A stretch of DNA of 23,269 bases from CALWRM01 sp050309765 (GCA_050309765.1 JBNRMU010000018.1:1-23269), one strand, 5' to 3'; positions 6,936-13,531 are shown, counted from the first letter of the stretch. Program-made: numbers and translations. Notes: generated by a model not told the origin, from the sequence alone.

Positions 6936-7526
6936 ATGCAGCTGATCATCGCCAGCAACAACGCCCATAAGATCGCCGAAATGCAGCAGATCCTTTCCCC
7001 CTGGTATCCGCAGATCCAGGGCCTTCGCCAGGCGGGCTATGACATCCATGTGGTGGAGGACGGCCTAAGCTTTGCCGAAAACGCCTTAAAGAAGGCGCAG
7101 CAGGTAAGCCGGCAAACCGGCTGTGCGGCCCTTGCGGATGATTCCGGCCTTTGCGTGGACCAGCTATCCGGCGCGCCGGGCATCTATTCTGCGCGCTTTG
7201 CCGGCGAAAACGCCGACGACGCAAGCAACAACCGCCTGCTGCTGGAAAAACTGCGCCCCCTTCCTCATCCCTGGACAGGCCGCTTCGTGTGCGCCATCGC
7301 CCTGGTGCGGCCGGGCTGCGCTCCCATCCAGGTGCAGGCGGCGATCGAAGGCGAGATTTTGGATGCGCCGCGGGGCGAAAACGGCTTCGGCTACGATCCT
7401 CTGTTTGTGCCGACGGGCTATGCGCAGAGCTTTGCCGAGCTGGACGCGGCGGTCAAGAACCGCATCAGCCACCGGGCCAAAGCGCTGGCGCTGCTTCTCC
7501 AGGCGCTGGAGGCGGAAAAGCAATGA
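6936..7526 (+). CDS. rdgB: RdgB/HAM1 dITP/XTP pyrophosphatase
   Basis: This enzyme hydrolyses non-canonical purine nucleoside triphosphates (dITP, XTP, ITP) to the monophosphate and pyrophosphate, keeping them out of DNA and RNA. Family signatures are present: the N-terminal IIASNNAHKIAEM substrate loop, SFAENALKKA, LADDSGLCVDQLSGAPGIYSARF with the metal-binding Asp pair, GENGFGYDPLF and the late SHRAKAL. At 196 residues it equals the usual length. The start at 6936 places the conserved strand right at the N-terminus; an in-frame ATG at 6915 would add seven residues and has no Shine-Dalgarno. The stop overlaps the next start (ATGA), as is common for the rdgB-phosphoesterase pair in Firmicutes. 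Confidence 0.93.
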   Translation: MQLIIASNNAHKIAEMQQILSPWYPQIQGLRQAGYDIHVVEDGLSFAENALKKAQQVSRQTGCAALADDSGLCVDQLSGAPGIYSARFAGENADDASNNRLLLEKLRPLPHPWTGRFVCAIALVRPGCAPIQVQAAIEGEILDAPRGENGFGYDPLFVPTGYAQSFAELDAAVKNRISHRAKALALLLQALEAEKQ

Positions 7527-7999
7527 ACCGGCTCGTCTTTGTATCGGATACGCACGGACGGCTGGACGCCATCGAGGACGCCCTGCCCATGATACGTGCC
7601 ATGAAGCCCGATCTGCTTGTGCACCTGGGCGACTTTGAGCGCGACGCCAGGCTCCTGTCCACAAAGCTTTCCCTGCCCGCGGTGTCCGTGCCGGGCAACT
7701 GCGATTTCAGCATGAACAAGGCAGAGCAGCTGCTGGACTTTGGCGGCAGACGCGTGCTTTTGTGCCATGGGCACACGCTGGGCGTCAAGGGTGGGCTGGA
7801 TCGCCTGCTTCGGCGGGCAAAGGAGCTCTCCTGCGAGGCAGCGCTGTTCGGCCACACCCACGTTCCCCACCAGAGCCTGGAGGACGGTATCCTTCTGCTC
7901 AATCCCGGATCGCTCGGCTATGCCAGGGATATGGGGCGCGCAATGTGCATCGGCGTGCTGGAGATAGAGGACGGTAAGCTGCAGGCAGCCCTTCTGTAA
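7523..7999 (+). CDS. YfcE/MJ0936-type metallophosphoesterase
   Basis: This is a small calcineurin-like phosphoesterase (158 aa) of the YfcE/MJ0936 family, which cleaves phosphodiesters with two bound metal ions. All metal motifs are intact and in order: SDTHG (Asp9, His11), HLGDFE, PGNCD, LCHGH and FGHTHVP. The later LNPGSLGYAR is also typical. It is translationally coupled to rdgB through an ATGA overlap. The physiological substrate is not known for most members of this family. Confidence 0.92.
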   Translation: MNRLVFVSDTHGRLDAIEDALPMIRAMKPDLLVHLGDFERDARLLSTKLSLPAVSVPGNCDFSMNKAEQLLDFGGRRVLLCHGHTLGVKGGLDRLLRRAKELSCEAALFGHTHVPHQSLEDGILLLNPGSLGYARDMGRAMCIGVLEIEDGKLQAALL

Positions 8000-8008
8000 G
8001 GCGTTTCC

Positions 8009-8026
8009 GGCCCTTTCAACAGGGCC
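8009..8026 (+). terminator. Weak hairpin after the phosphoesterase gene
   Basis: GGCCCT and AGGGCC form a 6-bp stem with a 6-nt loop 10 nt past the stop codon. No T-run follows, so intrinsic termination would be weak. It is the only terminator-like structure between this operon and the tRNA promoter. Confidence 0.3.
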
Positions 8027-8081
8027 TGCGTCCAGCACTTTGCAGGAGCCTTGAGGCCTTGTTATTTTGCGGAAAAAAGTC

Positions 8082-8110
8082 TTGACACTATGGTAAAGAG
8101 AGGGTATAAT
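8082..8110 (+). promoter_or_regulatory. Consensus sigma-A promoter for the tRNA cluster
   Basis: TTGACA (8082-8087) and TATAAT (8105-8110) are both perfect matches with the ideal 17-nt spacer. It lies about 40 nt upstream of the first tRNA. No further promoter of this quality is visible between the nine tRNA genes, so they are probably one transcript. Confidence 0.95.
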
Positions 8111-8149
8111 CTGATTCTGTCAGCGGGATTGCCGGTCTGCGTCTTACAT

Positions 8150-8226
<77 letters not shown>

Positions 8227-8255
8227 GTTTTTTCGCGCCCGGCTGACGGGTTGAT

Positions 8256-8333
8256 GGTGGATATAGCTCAGTTGGTTAGAGTGCCAGGTTGTGGCCCTGG
8301 AGGTCGTGGGTTCGAGCCCCACTATTCACCCCA
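8256..8333 (+). tRNA. tRNA-His (GTG)
   Basis: Anticodon loop TTGTGGC gives GTG. The acceptor GTGGATA/TATTCAC is extended by the histidine-specific G-1 (8256) facing C73, the identity element for histidyl-tRNA synthetase. CCA is encoded. Confidence 0.96.
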
Positions 8334-8406
8334 CTTTTCCCATTGTTTCGGTAAGACTCCCTTGATTCCCCTTCAAGCGTTTGCAGGGCGAATGGGCTTG
8401 CAGCGT

Positions 8407-8481
8407 TGGGGTGTCGCCAAGTGGTAAGGCACGGGACTTTGACTCCCGGATTCGTAGGTTCGAGTCCTGCCACCCCAGCCA
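8407..8481 (+). tRNA. tRNA-Gln (TTG)
   Basis: Acceptor TGGGGTG/CACCCCA, anticodon loop CTTTGAC (TTG), T-loop TTCGAGT, discriminator G and encoded CCA. All stems are intact. Confidence 0.96.
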
Positions 8482-8493
8482 GTTTTTTTACAG

Positions 8494-8569
8494 GACCCAT
8501 TAGCTCAGTTGGCAGAGCACTTGACTTTTAATCAAGGTGTCCGGAGTTCGAATCTCCGATGGGTCACCA
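8494..8569 (+). tRNA. tRNA-Lys (TTT)
   Basis: Acceptor GACCCAT/ATGGGTC, anticodon loop CTTTTAA (TTT), T-loop TTCGAAT, discriminator A and encoded CCA. Confidence 0.96.
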
Positions 8570-8591
8570 AGCTTTTTCTAAAGCAGTGCAT

Positions 8592-8675
8592 GCGGGCGTG
8601 GCGGAATGGCAGACGCGCCAGACTTAGGATCTGGTACCTTCGGGTGTATGAGTTCAAGTCTCTTCGCCCGCACCA
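8592..8675 (+). tRNA. tRNA-Leu (TAG)
   Basis: Class II tRNA with acceptor GCGGGCG/CGCCCGC, anticodon loop CTTAGGA (TAG, reads CUN codons), a long variable arm around TACCTTCGGGTG, and encoded CCA. Confidence 0.96.
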
Positions 8676-8699
8676 TCCTCCCTTTGTTTTCGTTTTTGT

Positions 8700-8774
8700 G
8701 CGGTAGTAGCTCAGTGGTAGAGTGCCACCTTGCCAAGGTGGATGTCGCGAGTCCGAATCTCGTCTACCGCTCCA
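8700..8774 (+). tRNA. tRNA-Gly (GCC)
   Basis: Acceptor GCGGTAG/CTACCGC, anticodon loop TTGCCAA (GCC), discriminator T and encoded CCA. The T-loop reads TCCGAAT instead of TTCGAAT, so position 55, normally the universally modified U, is C. G18-G19 in the D-loop are intact. Confidence 0.94.
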
Positions 8775-8832
8775 CATTTCCTTTTTAGCGTGAACGTTTC
8801 GCGCGCCCCCCTCCGTCCGCTGAAGGCTGCAT

Positions 8833-8906
8833 GCGGGTGTAGCTCAATGGTAGAGTTCCAGCCTTCCAAGCTGGCTGTGTGGGTTCGATTCCCATCACCC
8901 GCTCCA
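8833..8906 (+). tRNA. tRNA-Gly (TCC)
   Basis: Acceptor GCGGGTG/CACCCGC, anticodon loop CTTCCAA (TCC), normal T-loop TTCGATT, discriminator T and encoded CCA. Confidence 0.96.
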
Positions 8907-8922
8907 TCCTATCCCCTCGTTT

Positions 8923-8998
8923 GGACCGCTAGCTCAGTTGGTAGAGCACCTGACTCTTAATCAGGGTGTCCAGGGTTCGAGTCCCTGGCGGTCCACCA
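8923..8998 (+). tRNA. tRNA-Lys (CTT), copy 1
   Basis: Acceptor GGACCGC/GCGGTCC, anticodon loop CTCTTAA (CTT), T-loop TTCGAGT and encoded CCA. It is identical to the copy at 9020-9095, with identity continuing 2 nt past the CCA. Confidence 0.96.
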
Positions 8999-8999
8999 C

Positions 9000-9111
9000 A
9001 AAACCATACTTCCACTTACGGACCGCTAGCTCAGTTGGTAGAGCACCTGACTCTTAATCAGGGTGTCCAGGGTTCGAGTCCCTGGCGGTCCACCACAGGA
9101 AGTATGGTTTT
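9000..9111. repeat. 14-nt inverted repeat flanking the second tRNA-Lys
   Basis: AAAACCATACTTCC (9000-9013) and its exact reverse complement GGAAGTATGGTTTT (9098-9111) bracket the second tRNA-Lys(CTT). In RNA they could close a stem around the tRNA. The right arm can alternatively pair with AAAACCAT at 9120-9127. Confidence 0.8.
9020..9095 (+). tRNA. tRNA-Lys (CTT), copy 2
   Basis: An exact duplicate of 8923-8998 and the last gene of the cluster. It is enclosed by a perfect 14-nt inverted repeat and is followed by the AT-rich region at 9100-9961. Confidence 0.96.
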
Positions 9112-9131
9112 TTATTATCAAAACCATTTTA
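9104..9131 (+). terminator. Probable terminator of the tRNA cluster
   Basis: ATGGTTTT (9104-9111) pairs with AAAACCAT (9120-9127), followed by a short T-run. The stem is AT-rich, so termination is likely but not strong. Confidence 0.5.
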
Positions 9132-9158
9132 ATAATACGCATTTTTGTAGCGAATGTA

Positions 9159-9194
9159 TTTACAACAATGATATATATGATATAATGTTGTAAA
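9159..9194 (+). promoter_or_regulatory. Promoter with overlapping 9-bp dyad, upstream of the 247-aa gene
   Basis: TTTACA (9159-9164) and TATAAT (9181-9186) with a 16-nt spacer form a good promoter. A perfect inverted repeat, TTTACAACA (9159-9167) and TGTTGTAAA (9186-9194), coincides with the -35 and the end of the -10. This looks like an operator, though an alternative is a hairpin in the DNA or in a longer transcript. Confidence 0.65.
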
Positions 9195-9217
9195 GATAAT
9201 GGTAAAGGGGCTCCGAC

Positions 9218-9961
9218 ATGCAAGTTTTATATGTTGTTTTGATAGGATTCTCTTTTATTTGTGCCGTATCTGGGTTTATAATTAGGGGTGATGGCCCTAA
9301 TAGTCAATATATTGGAACAAAGCTCTATCGTTTTGATCTTCTTTTATGTATTGTCATTATTATCAATCTAATTATAGCAAAGCTATGGGTATATATACTT
9401 GTAGTAATTGGAATACTCTTTGCTGCTTCTTTTATCGGTGAAACGATTATGAGAATCATAAAATCCGGTCGAGATAATAAAAGAGCCATTAATGAAGAAA
9501 TACTTGTAGCTTCATATCGAAAATCAGAGGTTATGAAAGAAATAGAATTGCTCGAAAAAGAAAGGCAAGCTAGATTTAAAGATTTTCTAAAAGCTAATAA
9601 AATGGTATCTTTTAAATCCGTAGATTTAATGGATACCGATGAACAACGAAAAAGAATTTATGATAAGTTTAGTGAGTTTTACAACTGTTTGTTAGCAATG
9701 CCGTATCATGATTATACTTCTCTTTTTCAAAAGTATTCAATAACTCCTAAAACACTACATGATATTGAGTTAAAAATCACATGTATGGGGTATTCCAATA
9801 TTGGTGAAGATTACCTTCCAGTGTCAATAATATCTTTTTACCCTCCCCTTAGCTATATTCTAAAGAATTTAGGTGTGGTATTAAATGGTACTTTTGAAGA
9901 GGCAAAGCCTATTGTAGATGAAGCAATCAGAATTTTTAACCGAATTCCTGTATCAAAATAA
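9218..9961 (+). CDS. Unknown AT-rich membrane protein with charged coil (247 aa)
   Basis: I do not recognise this protein. It has three hydrophobic segments at the N-terminus (about 3-22, 39-53, 54-78), then a highly charged, probably coiled-coil stretch (about 82-130, rich in Lys, Glu and Arg), then a soluble domain to residue 247. There is no signal peptidase site. AAAGGGG lies about 7 nt before the ATG. It stands alone between a tRNA-Lys and a bidirectional terminator, with its own promoter. Base composition (about one-third G+C by eye) and codon use (AAA, ATA, TTA) are very different from the neighbours, pointing to horizontal acquisition. No integrase or partner gene is present. A membrane-tethered sensor or defence role would be speculation. 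Confidence 0.85.
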   Translation: MQVLYVVLIGFSFICAVSGFIIRGDGPNSQYIGTKLYRFDLLLCIVIIINLIIAKLWVYILVVIGILFAASFIGETIMRIIKSGRDNKRAINEEILVASYRKSEVMKEIELLEKERQARFKDFLKANKMVSFKSVDLMDTDEQRKRIYDKFSEFYNCLLAMPYHDYTSLFQKYSITPKTLHDIELKITCMGYSNIGEDYLPVSIISFYPPLSYILKNLGVVLNGTFEEAKPIVDEAIRIFNRIPVSK

Positions 9962-9977
9962 GGTCTATTCTCATATT

Positions 9978-10012
9978 AAAGCCCGCCAACGTTTGCTCCG
10001 CCGGCGGGCTTT
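9978..10012. terminator. Bidirectional terminator
   Basis: AAAGCCCGCC (9978-9987) and GGCGGGCTTT (10003-10012) form a perfect 10-bp GC-rich stem ending in A/T tracts on both sides. It serves the plus-strand gene ending at 9961 and the minus-strand transporter ending at 10038. Confidence 0.9.
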
Positions 10013-10037
10013 GTATTGTCTGTCAGGTTTTTACGTT

Positions 10038-11726
10038 TCAGGCGGAAAGGCTGCTCTCCTTGCCTGCGGTCAGCTTTTTGATCACAAGCAGGGTGCCGAT
10101 CGTCAGCGCTACGGAGATAAGCAGCACGATGACCGCGTTCTGCACAAAGCCGGCGATCACATAGCCAACAAAGGAGATGGCCGCCACGGTTAGGGCATAA
10201 GGCAGCTGTGTGGATACGTGGCTCACATGGTCGCACTGGGCGCCCGCCGAGGACATGATCGTCGTATCGGAAATGGGCGAGCAATGGTCGCCGCACACGG
10301 CGCCGGCCAGGCAGGCCGACATGCCGATGATGTACAGCGTGGACGTGGGCTCGAAGATGTTGGTCACGATCGGGATCAGGATGCCGAAGGTGCCCCAGGA
10401 GGTGCCGGTGGCAAACGACAGGCCGACGGCGACCAGGAAGATGATGGCCGGCAGCAGGCTGGTGAGCCCGGCGGCGGCATTGTCCATCAGGCCCGCCACA
10501 TAGTACTTTGCGCCCAGCAGGGAGGTCATGTTCTTTAAGGTGGTGGCAAAGGTCAGAATCAAAATGGCGGGAACCATGGCGATGAAGCCCTTGGGGATGG
10601 CATCCATGGCGTCCTTCACGGTGATGACCTTGCGGCAGACCAGGTAAATGATGGCAAACACCACGGTGATCAGGCCGCCCCAGGGCAGGCCGACGGTGGC
10701 GTCCGTATCGGAGAAGGCGGTCACAAAGTCGGAGCCATCCAGGATGCCGCCCACATAGACCAGGGCGAAGATGCAGACCACGATCAAGACCACGATGGGC
10801 AGGATCAAATCGATCACACGGCCCTTGGGGTTGCCGCTTTCCTCCTGCGCGCTGCCCGTGGGCTGCACGGTGAACAGGTCGCCCTCTTTGGCGTTCGTCT
10901 CAAAGCGCTTCATGGGACCGTAGTCGAACTTCATCAGGGAAATGGCGACCACGAACACCAGCGTCATCAGCGAATACAGGTTGTAGGGAATGGCCTTGAC
11001 GAACAGGGCGATGCCCTGCCCCTCCTCCGCGTAGGAGGCAACGGCCGCCGCCCAGGAGGAGATCGGCGCGATCATGCAGATGGGCGCCGCGGTGGCGTCG
11101 ATCAGGTAAGCAAGCTTGGCCCGGCTGATCTTATGCGAATCGGTGACGGGGCGCATCACGGAGCCCACCGTCAGGCAGTTGAAGTAGTCGTCGATGAAGA
11201 TGAGCACGCCCAGCACGATGGTGGCGATGTTCGCGCCGATGCGGGACTTGATGTGGGTCTCGGCCCAGCGGCCAAAGGCGGCCGATCCGCCGGCCTTGTT
11301 GACTAGAGCCACAAGGATGCCCAGCAGCACCAGGAAGATAAAGATGCCTGCCTGGCCAGCCACGGCGTCGATAAAGCCGGGATTGACCAGGTTGTCAATG
11401 GTGCCGATCGGGCTGTAATTGGCTGCAAACAGACCGCCCGCCACGATGCCGATGAACAGGGAGGAATACACTTCCTTCGTGATCAGGGCAAGGCCTATGG
11501 CAATCAGCGGCGGCACCAGCGCCATAAAGGTGGAGTAATAGCGGCTGGGCGCGGGGATCTGGCCGGCGCCCTCGCAGCTTTCGCAGGCTTCGCCGTCCAC
11601 AAGGCCGCTTCCGCCGCAGTCCTCACAAGCAACAAGGTCGCCGCTCTTGATCGTGCAGGCAAGAACGACCACCAGACACAGGGCAAGCACCATGGCTACT
11701 ATTTTTATAATACGCCCTTTTTCCAT
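10038..11726 (-). CDS. nhaC: NhaC-family transporter, probable lysine uptake (LysW type)
   Basis: This is a 562-residue polytopic protein of the NhaC Na+/H+ antiporter family. Typical stretches include PPLIAIGLALITKEVYSSLFIGI, FIDDYFNCLTVGSVMRPVTD, APICMIAPISSWAA, ATGTSWGTFGILIP and GDHCSPISDTTIMSS. It is preceded by a lysine riboswitch and terminator, and lysine-riboswitch-controlled NhaC proteins are known as the predicted lysine transporter LysW. Uptake of lysine, probably coupled to Na+ or H+, is therefore more likely than plain Na+/H+ exchange. Between helix 1 (about 6-24) and helix 2 (about 67-85) lies a cysteine cluster, Cys34-x2-Cys37 and Cys48-x2-Cys51, each in a CxxCxGxG motif as in DnaJ zinc fingers. 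AAGGGAG lies 6 nt before the ATG. The gene is monocistronic. Confidence 0.9.
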   Translation of the reverse strand: MEKGRIIKIVAMVLALCLVVVLACTIKSGDLVACEDCGGSGLVDGEACESCEGAGQIPAPSRYYSTFMALVPPLIAIGLALITKEVYSSLFIGIVAGGLFAANYSPIGTIDNLVNPGFIDAVAGQAGIFIFLVLLGILVALVNKAGGSAAFGRWAETHIKSRIGANIATIVLGVLIFIDDYFNCLTVGSVMRPVTDSHKISRAKLAYLIDATAAPICMIAPISSWAAAVASYAEEGQGIALFVKAIPYNLYSLMTLVFVVAISLMKFDYGPMKRFETNAKEGDLFTVQPTGSAQEESGNPKGRVIDLILPIVVLIVVCIFALVYVGGILDGSDFVTAFSDTDATVGLPWGGLITVVFAIIYLVCRKVITVKDAMDAIPKGFIAMVPAILILTFATTLKNMTSLLGAKYYVAGLMDNAAAGLTSLLPAIIFLVAVGLSFATGTSWGTFGILIPIVTNIFEPTSTLYIIGMSACLAGAVCGDHCSPISDTTIMSSAGAQCDHVSHVSTQLPYALTVAAISFVGYVIAGFVQNAVIVLLISVALTIGTLLVIKKLTAGKESSLSA

Positions 11727-11761
11727 ACAGTTCTCCCTTCCGTCGTATGACTAGAAATACG

Positions 11762-11798
11762 AAAAAACCATGAATACACGTGAAGTGTATCCATGGTT
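11762..11798 (-). terminator. Lysine-riboswitch terminator
   Basis: On the minus strand a 14-bp stem (AACCATGGATACAC / GTGTATTCATGGTT, one G-U) with a 5-nt loop is followed by a run of U (11762-11767). It stands between the aptamer and the transporter start at 11726. It is the expression platform that ends transcription when lysine is bound. Confidence 0.92.
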
Positions 11799-11810
11799 GC
11801 CACAGCCAGA

Positions 11811-11985
11811 TTCCCACGATAGCTCTTCACTTGCGTGACAGTATGCAGCATGTTCTGCCTGCATCCCAGCTTACGGCAAATCCGGTCTTTGCCGCGCTTC
11901 GGCGCCTTGCCCTTTCCCTGCCGCCCTGCCGGAGGTTACTGTGCAATGCAGGTACTGATGCTCGGCGCGCCTCTACCCTCGATGT
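11811..11985 (-). promoter_or_regulatory. Lysine riboswitch (L-box)
   Basis: Read on the minus strand, the conserved lysine aptamer signatures occur in order: GGGTAGAGGCGCG (P1/P2 start), CATCAGTA, GGGAAAGG, GCCGAAGC, GCTGGG, ACTGTCAC and GAAGAGCTATC closing P1. GGTAG near the 5' end pairs with CTATC near the 3' end as P1. Lysine riboswitches normally turn genes off when lysine is plentiful. The downstream terminator agrees with that here and implies that the NhaC-type transporter is made under lysine limitation. Confidence 0.93.
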
Positions 11986-12006
11986 GTATTCGGTTATTTC
12001 CAAACC

Positions 12007-12035
12007 AGTATACGACAGGCAGCGCCAAAGTGCAA
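12007..12035 (-). promoter_or_regulatory. Promoter for the lysine riboswitch / nhaC transcript
   Basis: On the minus strand TTGCAC (12030-12035) and TATACT (12007-12012) are spaced by 17 nt. The start would be near 12000, just upstream of the aptamer. Confidence 0.85.
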
Positions 12036-12042
12036 CGATTAT

Positions 12043-12054
12043 TTACATATGTAA
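12043..12054. repeat. 12-bp perfect palindrome between divergent promoters
   Basis: TTACATATGTAA is a perfect palindrome 8 bp upstream of the minus-strand -35 element. It may be a regulator site; a short AT-rich palindrome can also arise by chance. Apart from the two promoters and this palindrome I see nothing definite in 11986-12150. Confidence 0.4.
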
Positions 12055-12150
12055 GCATTTATCTGCATCTTTATACAATACCCTTCTGTAAAACCGGACT
12101 GCATGCCTGTTAAAACTTGCGTGTTTGCCGCTGCGTTTGCAAAAAACGGA

Positions 12151-12179
12151 TTGCGCTTATGTCGCCCTGGTGGTAAGAT
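12151..12179 (+). promoter_or_regulatory. Promoter for the Mn2+ riboswitch / oadB transcript
   Basis: TTGCGC (12151-12156) and TAAGAT (12174-12179) with a 17-nt spacer. The predicted start (about 12186) coincides with the first pairing strand of the aptamer, which supports both assignments. Confidence 0.65.
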
Positions 12180-12183
12180 ACTT

Positions 12184-12289
12184 GGAAAAGGGAGTAGCCG
12201 GCGCCGCTTTTTTGGCGTTGTGCGTGCGCGTCAAGCCGGCAGGGAGCCTGTCCCCGCCCGCGCCCACATGAAATGGCGAGACTTTTTCG
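12184..12289 (+). promoter_or_regulatory. yybP-ykoY family (Mn2+) riboswitch
   Basis: The leader carries the two hallmark loops of the yybP-ykoY aptamer: GGGAGTAGC (12190-12198) near the 5' end and GCGAGAC (12276-12282) near the 3' end, brought together by P1 (GAAAAGG 12185-12191 with CTTTTTC 12282-12288). The internal GCGTCAA and helices between them are also as expected. The 3' strand of P1 is also part of the left arm of a strong terminator, so ligand-stabilised P1 would prevent termination. This is the usual ON-switch logic of this class, whose ligand is Mn2+. The downstream gene is unusual for it. Confidence 0.82.
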
Positions 12290-12330
12290 CTTGCGGCTCC
12301 GGCCGTCTGGGAAGAAGTCTCTTTATTTTT
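12278..12330 (+). terminator. Terminator of the Mn2+ riboswitch
   Basis: GAGACTTTTTC (12278-12288) pairs with GAAGAAGTCTC (12311-12321), capped by a CGGC/GCCG inner stem and followed by TTTATTTTT. It overlaps the aptamer's P1 strand at 12282-12288, so the two structures are mutually exclusive. Confidence 0.9.
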
Positions 12331-12372
12331 GGCTGCAAACGTTTTATGCATCAAGAAAGGTGGTAACCAATC

Positions 12373-13509
12373 ATGCAACTGCTCTTTGGCGATCTGATGG
12401 CGCTGGGCGCGATCGAGTGGCTGAAGATGATCGCGATGTGGCTGATCGGCGGCACGCTGATCTATCTTGCCATCAAAAAGGATATGGAGCCCTCGCTGCT
12501 GCTGCCCATCGGCTTTGGCGCGATCCTGGTGAACCTGCCCATGTCCGGCGCGATCACCCAGGTCATCAACGGCGTCACGGAAGAGGGCGCGCTGTCCGTG
12601 CTGTTCAACGCGGGCATCGCAAACGAGCTCTTCCCCCTGCTTTTGTTCATCGGCATCGGCGCTATGATCGACTTCGGTCCCCTGCTGACCAACCCGAAGA
12701 TGCTTCTCTTCGGCGCGGCGGCGCAGTTTGGCATCTTCTTCACCCTGTCCATGGCCGCGCTGTTCGGCTTCGATCTGAAGGACGCCGCCTCCATCGCCAT
12801 CATCGGCGCGGCGGACGGCCCCACCTCCATCTTCGTCGCCAATTATTTTTCCAGCAATTATATCGGCGCCATCATCGTGGCCGCCTATTCCTACATGGCC
12901 CTGGTGCCCATCGTGCAGCCGCCGGTCATCCGCCTTTTAACCACGAAGAAGGAGCGCCTTATCCGTATGCCCTATGAGCAGAAGGATATCTCCAAGACCA
13001 CGCGCATCCTCTTCCCCATTGTGGTCACGGTCATCGCCGGGCTGATTGCCCCGCGCTCCGTGTCGCTGGTCGGCTTCCTCATGTTCGGCAATCTCCTGCG
13101 CGAATGCGGCGTGCTCAACTCCCTGTCTGAGACGGCGCAGAAGGTGCTTGCCAATCTCATCACCCTGTTTCTCGGCCTCACCGTGGCCGTGAAGATGCAG
13201 GCCGATATGTTCCTGAATCCCCAGACGCTGCTGATCCTGCTGCTGGGCTTGGTGGCCTTCATCATGGATACGGCCGGCGGCGTGCTGTTTGCCAAGCTTA
13301 TGAACCTGTTCTTCAAGAAGAAGGTCAACCCCATGGTGGGCGCGGCGGGCATCTCCGCCTTTCCCATGTCCTCGCGCGTGGTACATAAGATGGGCCTGAA
13401 GGAAGACCCGCAGAACTTCCTGCTCATGCACGCGGCGGGCGCCAACGTGGCCGGACAGATTGCCTCCGTGATTGCCGGCGGCCTCATCATCAAGCTGATC
13501 GGCGGTTGA
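12373..13509 (+). CDS. oadB: OadB-like beta subunit of a Na+-translocating decarboxylase
   Basis: This 378-residue polytopic protein belongs to the OadB/MmdB/GcdB family, the membrane subunit that couples decarboxylation of a biotin-bound carboxyl group to Na+ export. The key motifs are present: IIGAADGPTSIF with Asp148 in the buried helix pair, AYSYMALVPIVQPP, and GANVAGQIAS near the C-terminus. Length fits MmdB and GcdB (about 375). AAAGGTGG lies 9 nt upstream of the ATG. It is followed by a mini OadG-like subunit, but no carboxyltransferase alpha subunit or biotin carrier is encoded nearby. A yybP-ykoY riboswitch and terminator precede it. It may combine with a distant alpha subunit, or act alone as a cation transporter. 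Confidence 0.9.
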   Translation: MQLLFGDLMALGAIEWLKMIAMWLIGGTLIYLAIKKDMEPSLLLPIGFGAILVNLPMSGAITQVINGVTEEGALSVLFNAGIANELFPLLLFIGIGAMIDFGPLLTNPKMLLFGAAAQFGIFFTLSMAALFGFDLKDAASIAIIGAADGPTSIFVANYFSSNYIGAIIVAAYSYMALVPIVQPPVIRLLTTKKERLIRMPYEQKDISKTTRILFPIVVTVIAGLIAPRSVSLVGFLMFGNLLRECGVLNSLSETAQKVLANLITLFLGLTVAVKMQADMFLNPQTLLILLLGLVAFIMDTAGGVLFAKLMNLFFKKKVNPMVGAAGISAFPMSSRVVHKMGLKEDPQNFLLMHAAGANVAGQIASVIAGGLIIKLIGG

Positions 13510-13531
13510 TTGTGAAAGGAGCTTCGAGCAT

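Noticed and set aside
8276..9223. Several short ORFs across the tRNA cluster
   Set aside because: They are translations of tRNA genes on either strand and carry no coding signals.
8923..9961. Integrative element or prophage at tRNA-Lys
   Set aside because: No integrase, excisionase, phage gene or second attachment repeat is present. Only composition and position hint at transfer, so it is listed as a possible island only.
12103..12366. Plus-strand ORF of 87 codons upstream of oadB
   Set aside because: It lies across the promoter, riboswitch and terminator, has no Shine-Dalgarno, and its translation is low complexity.
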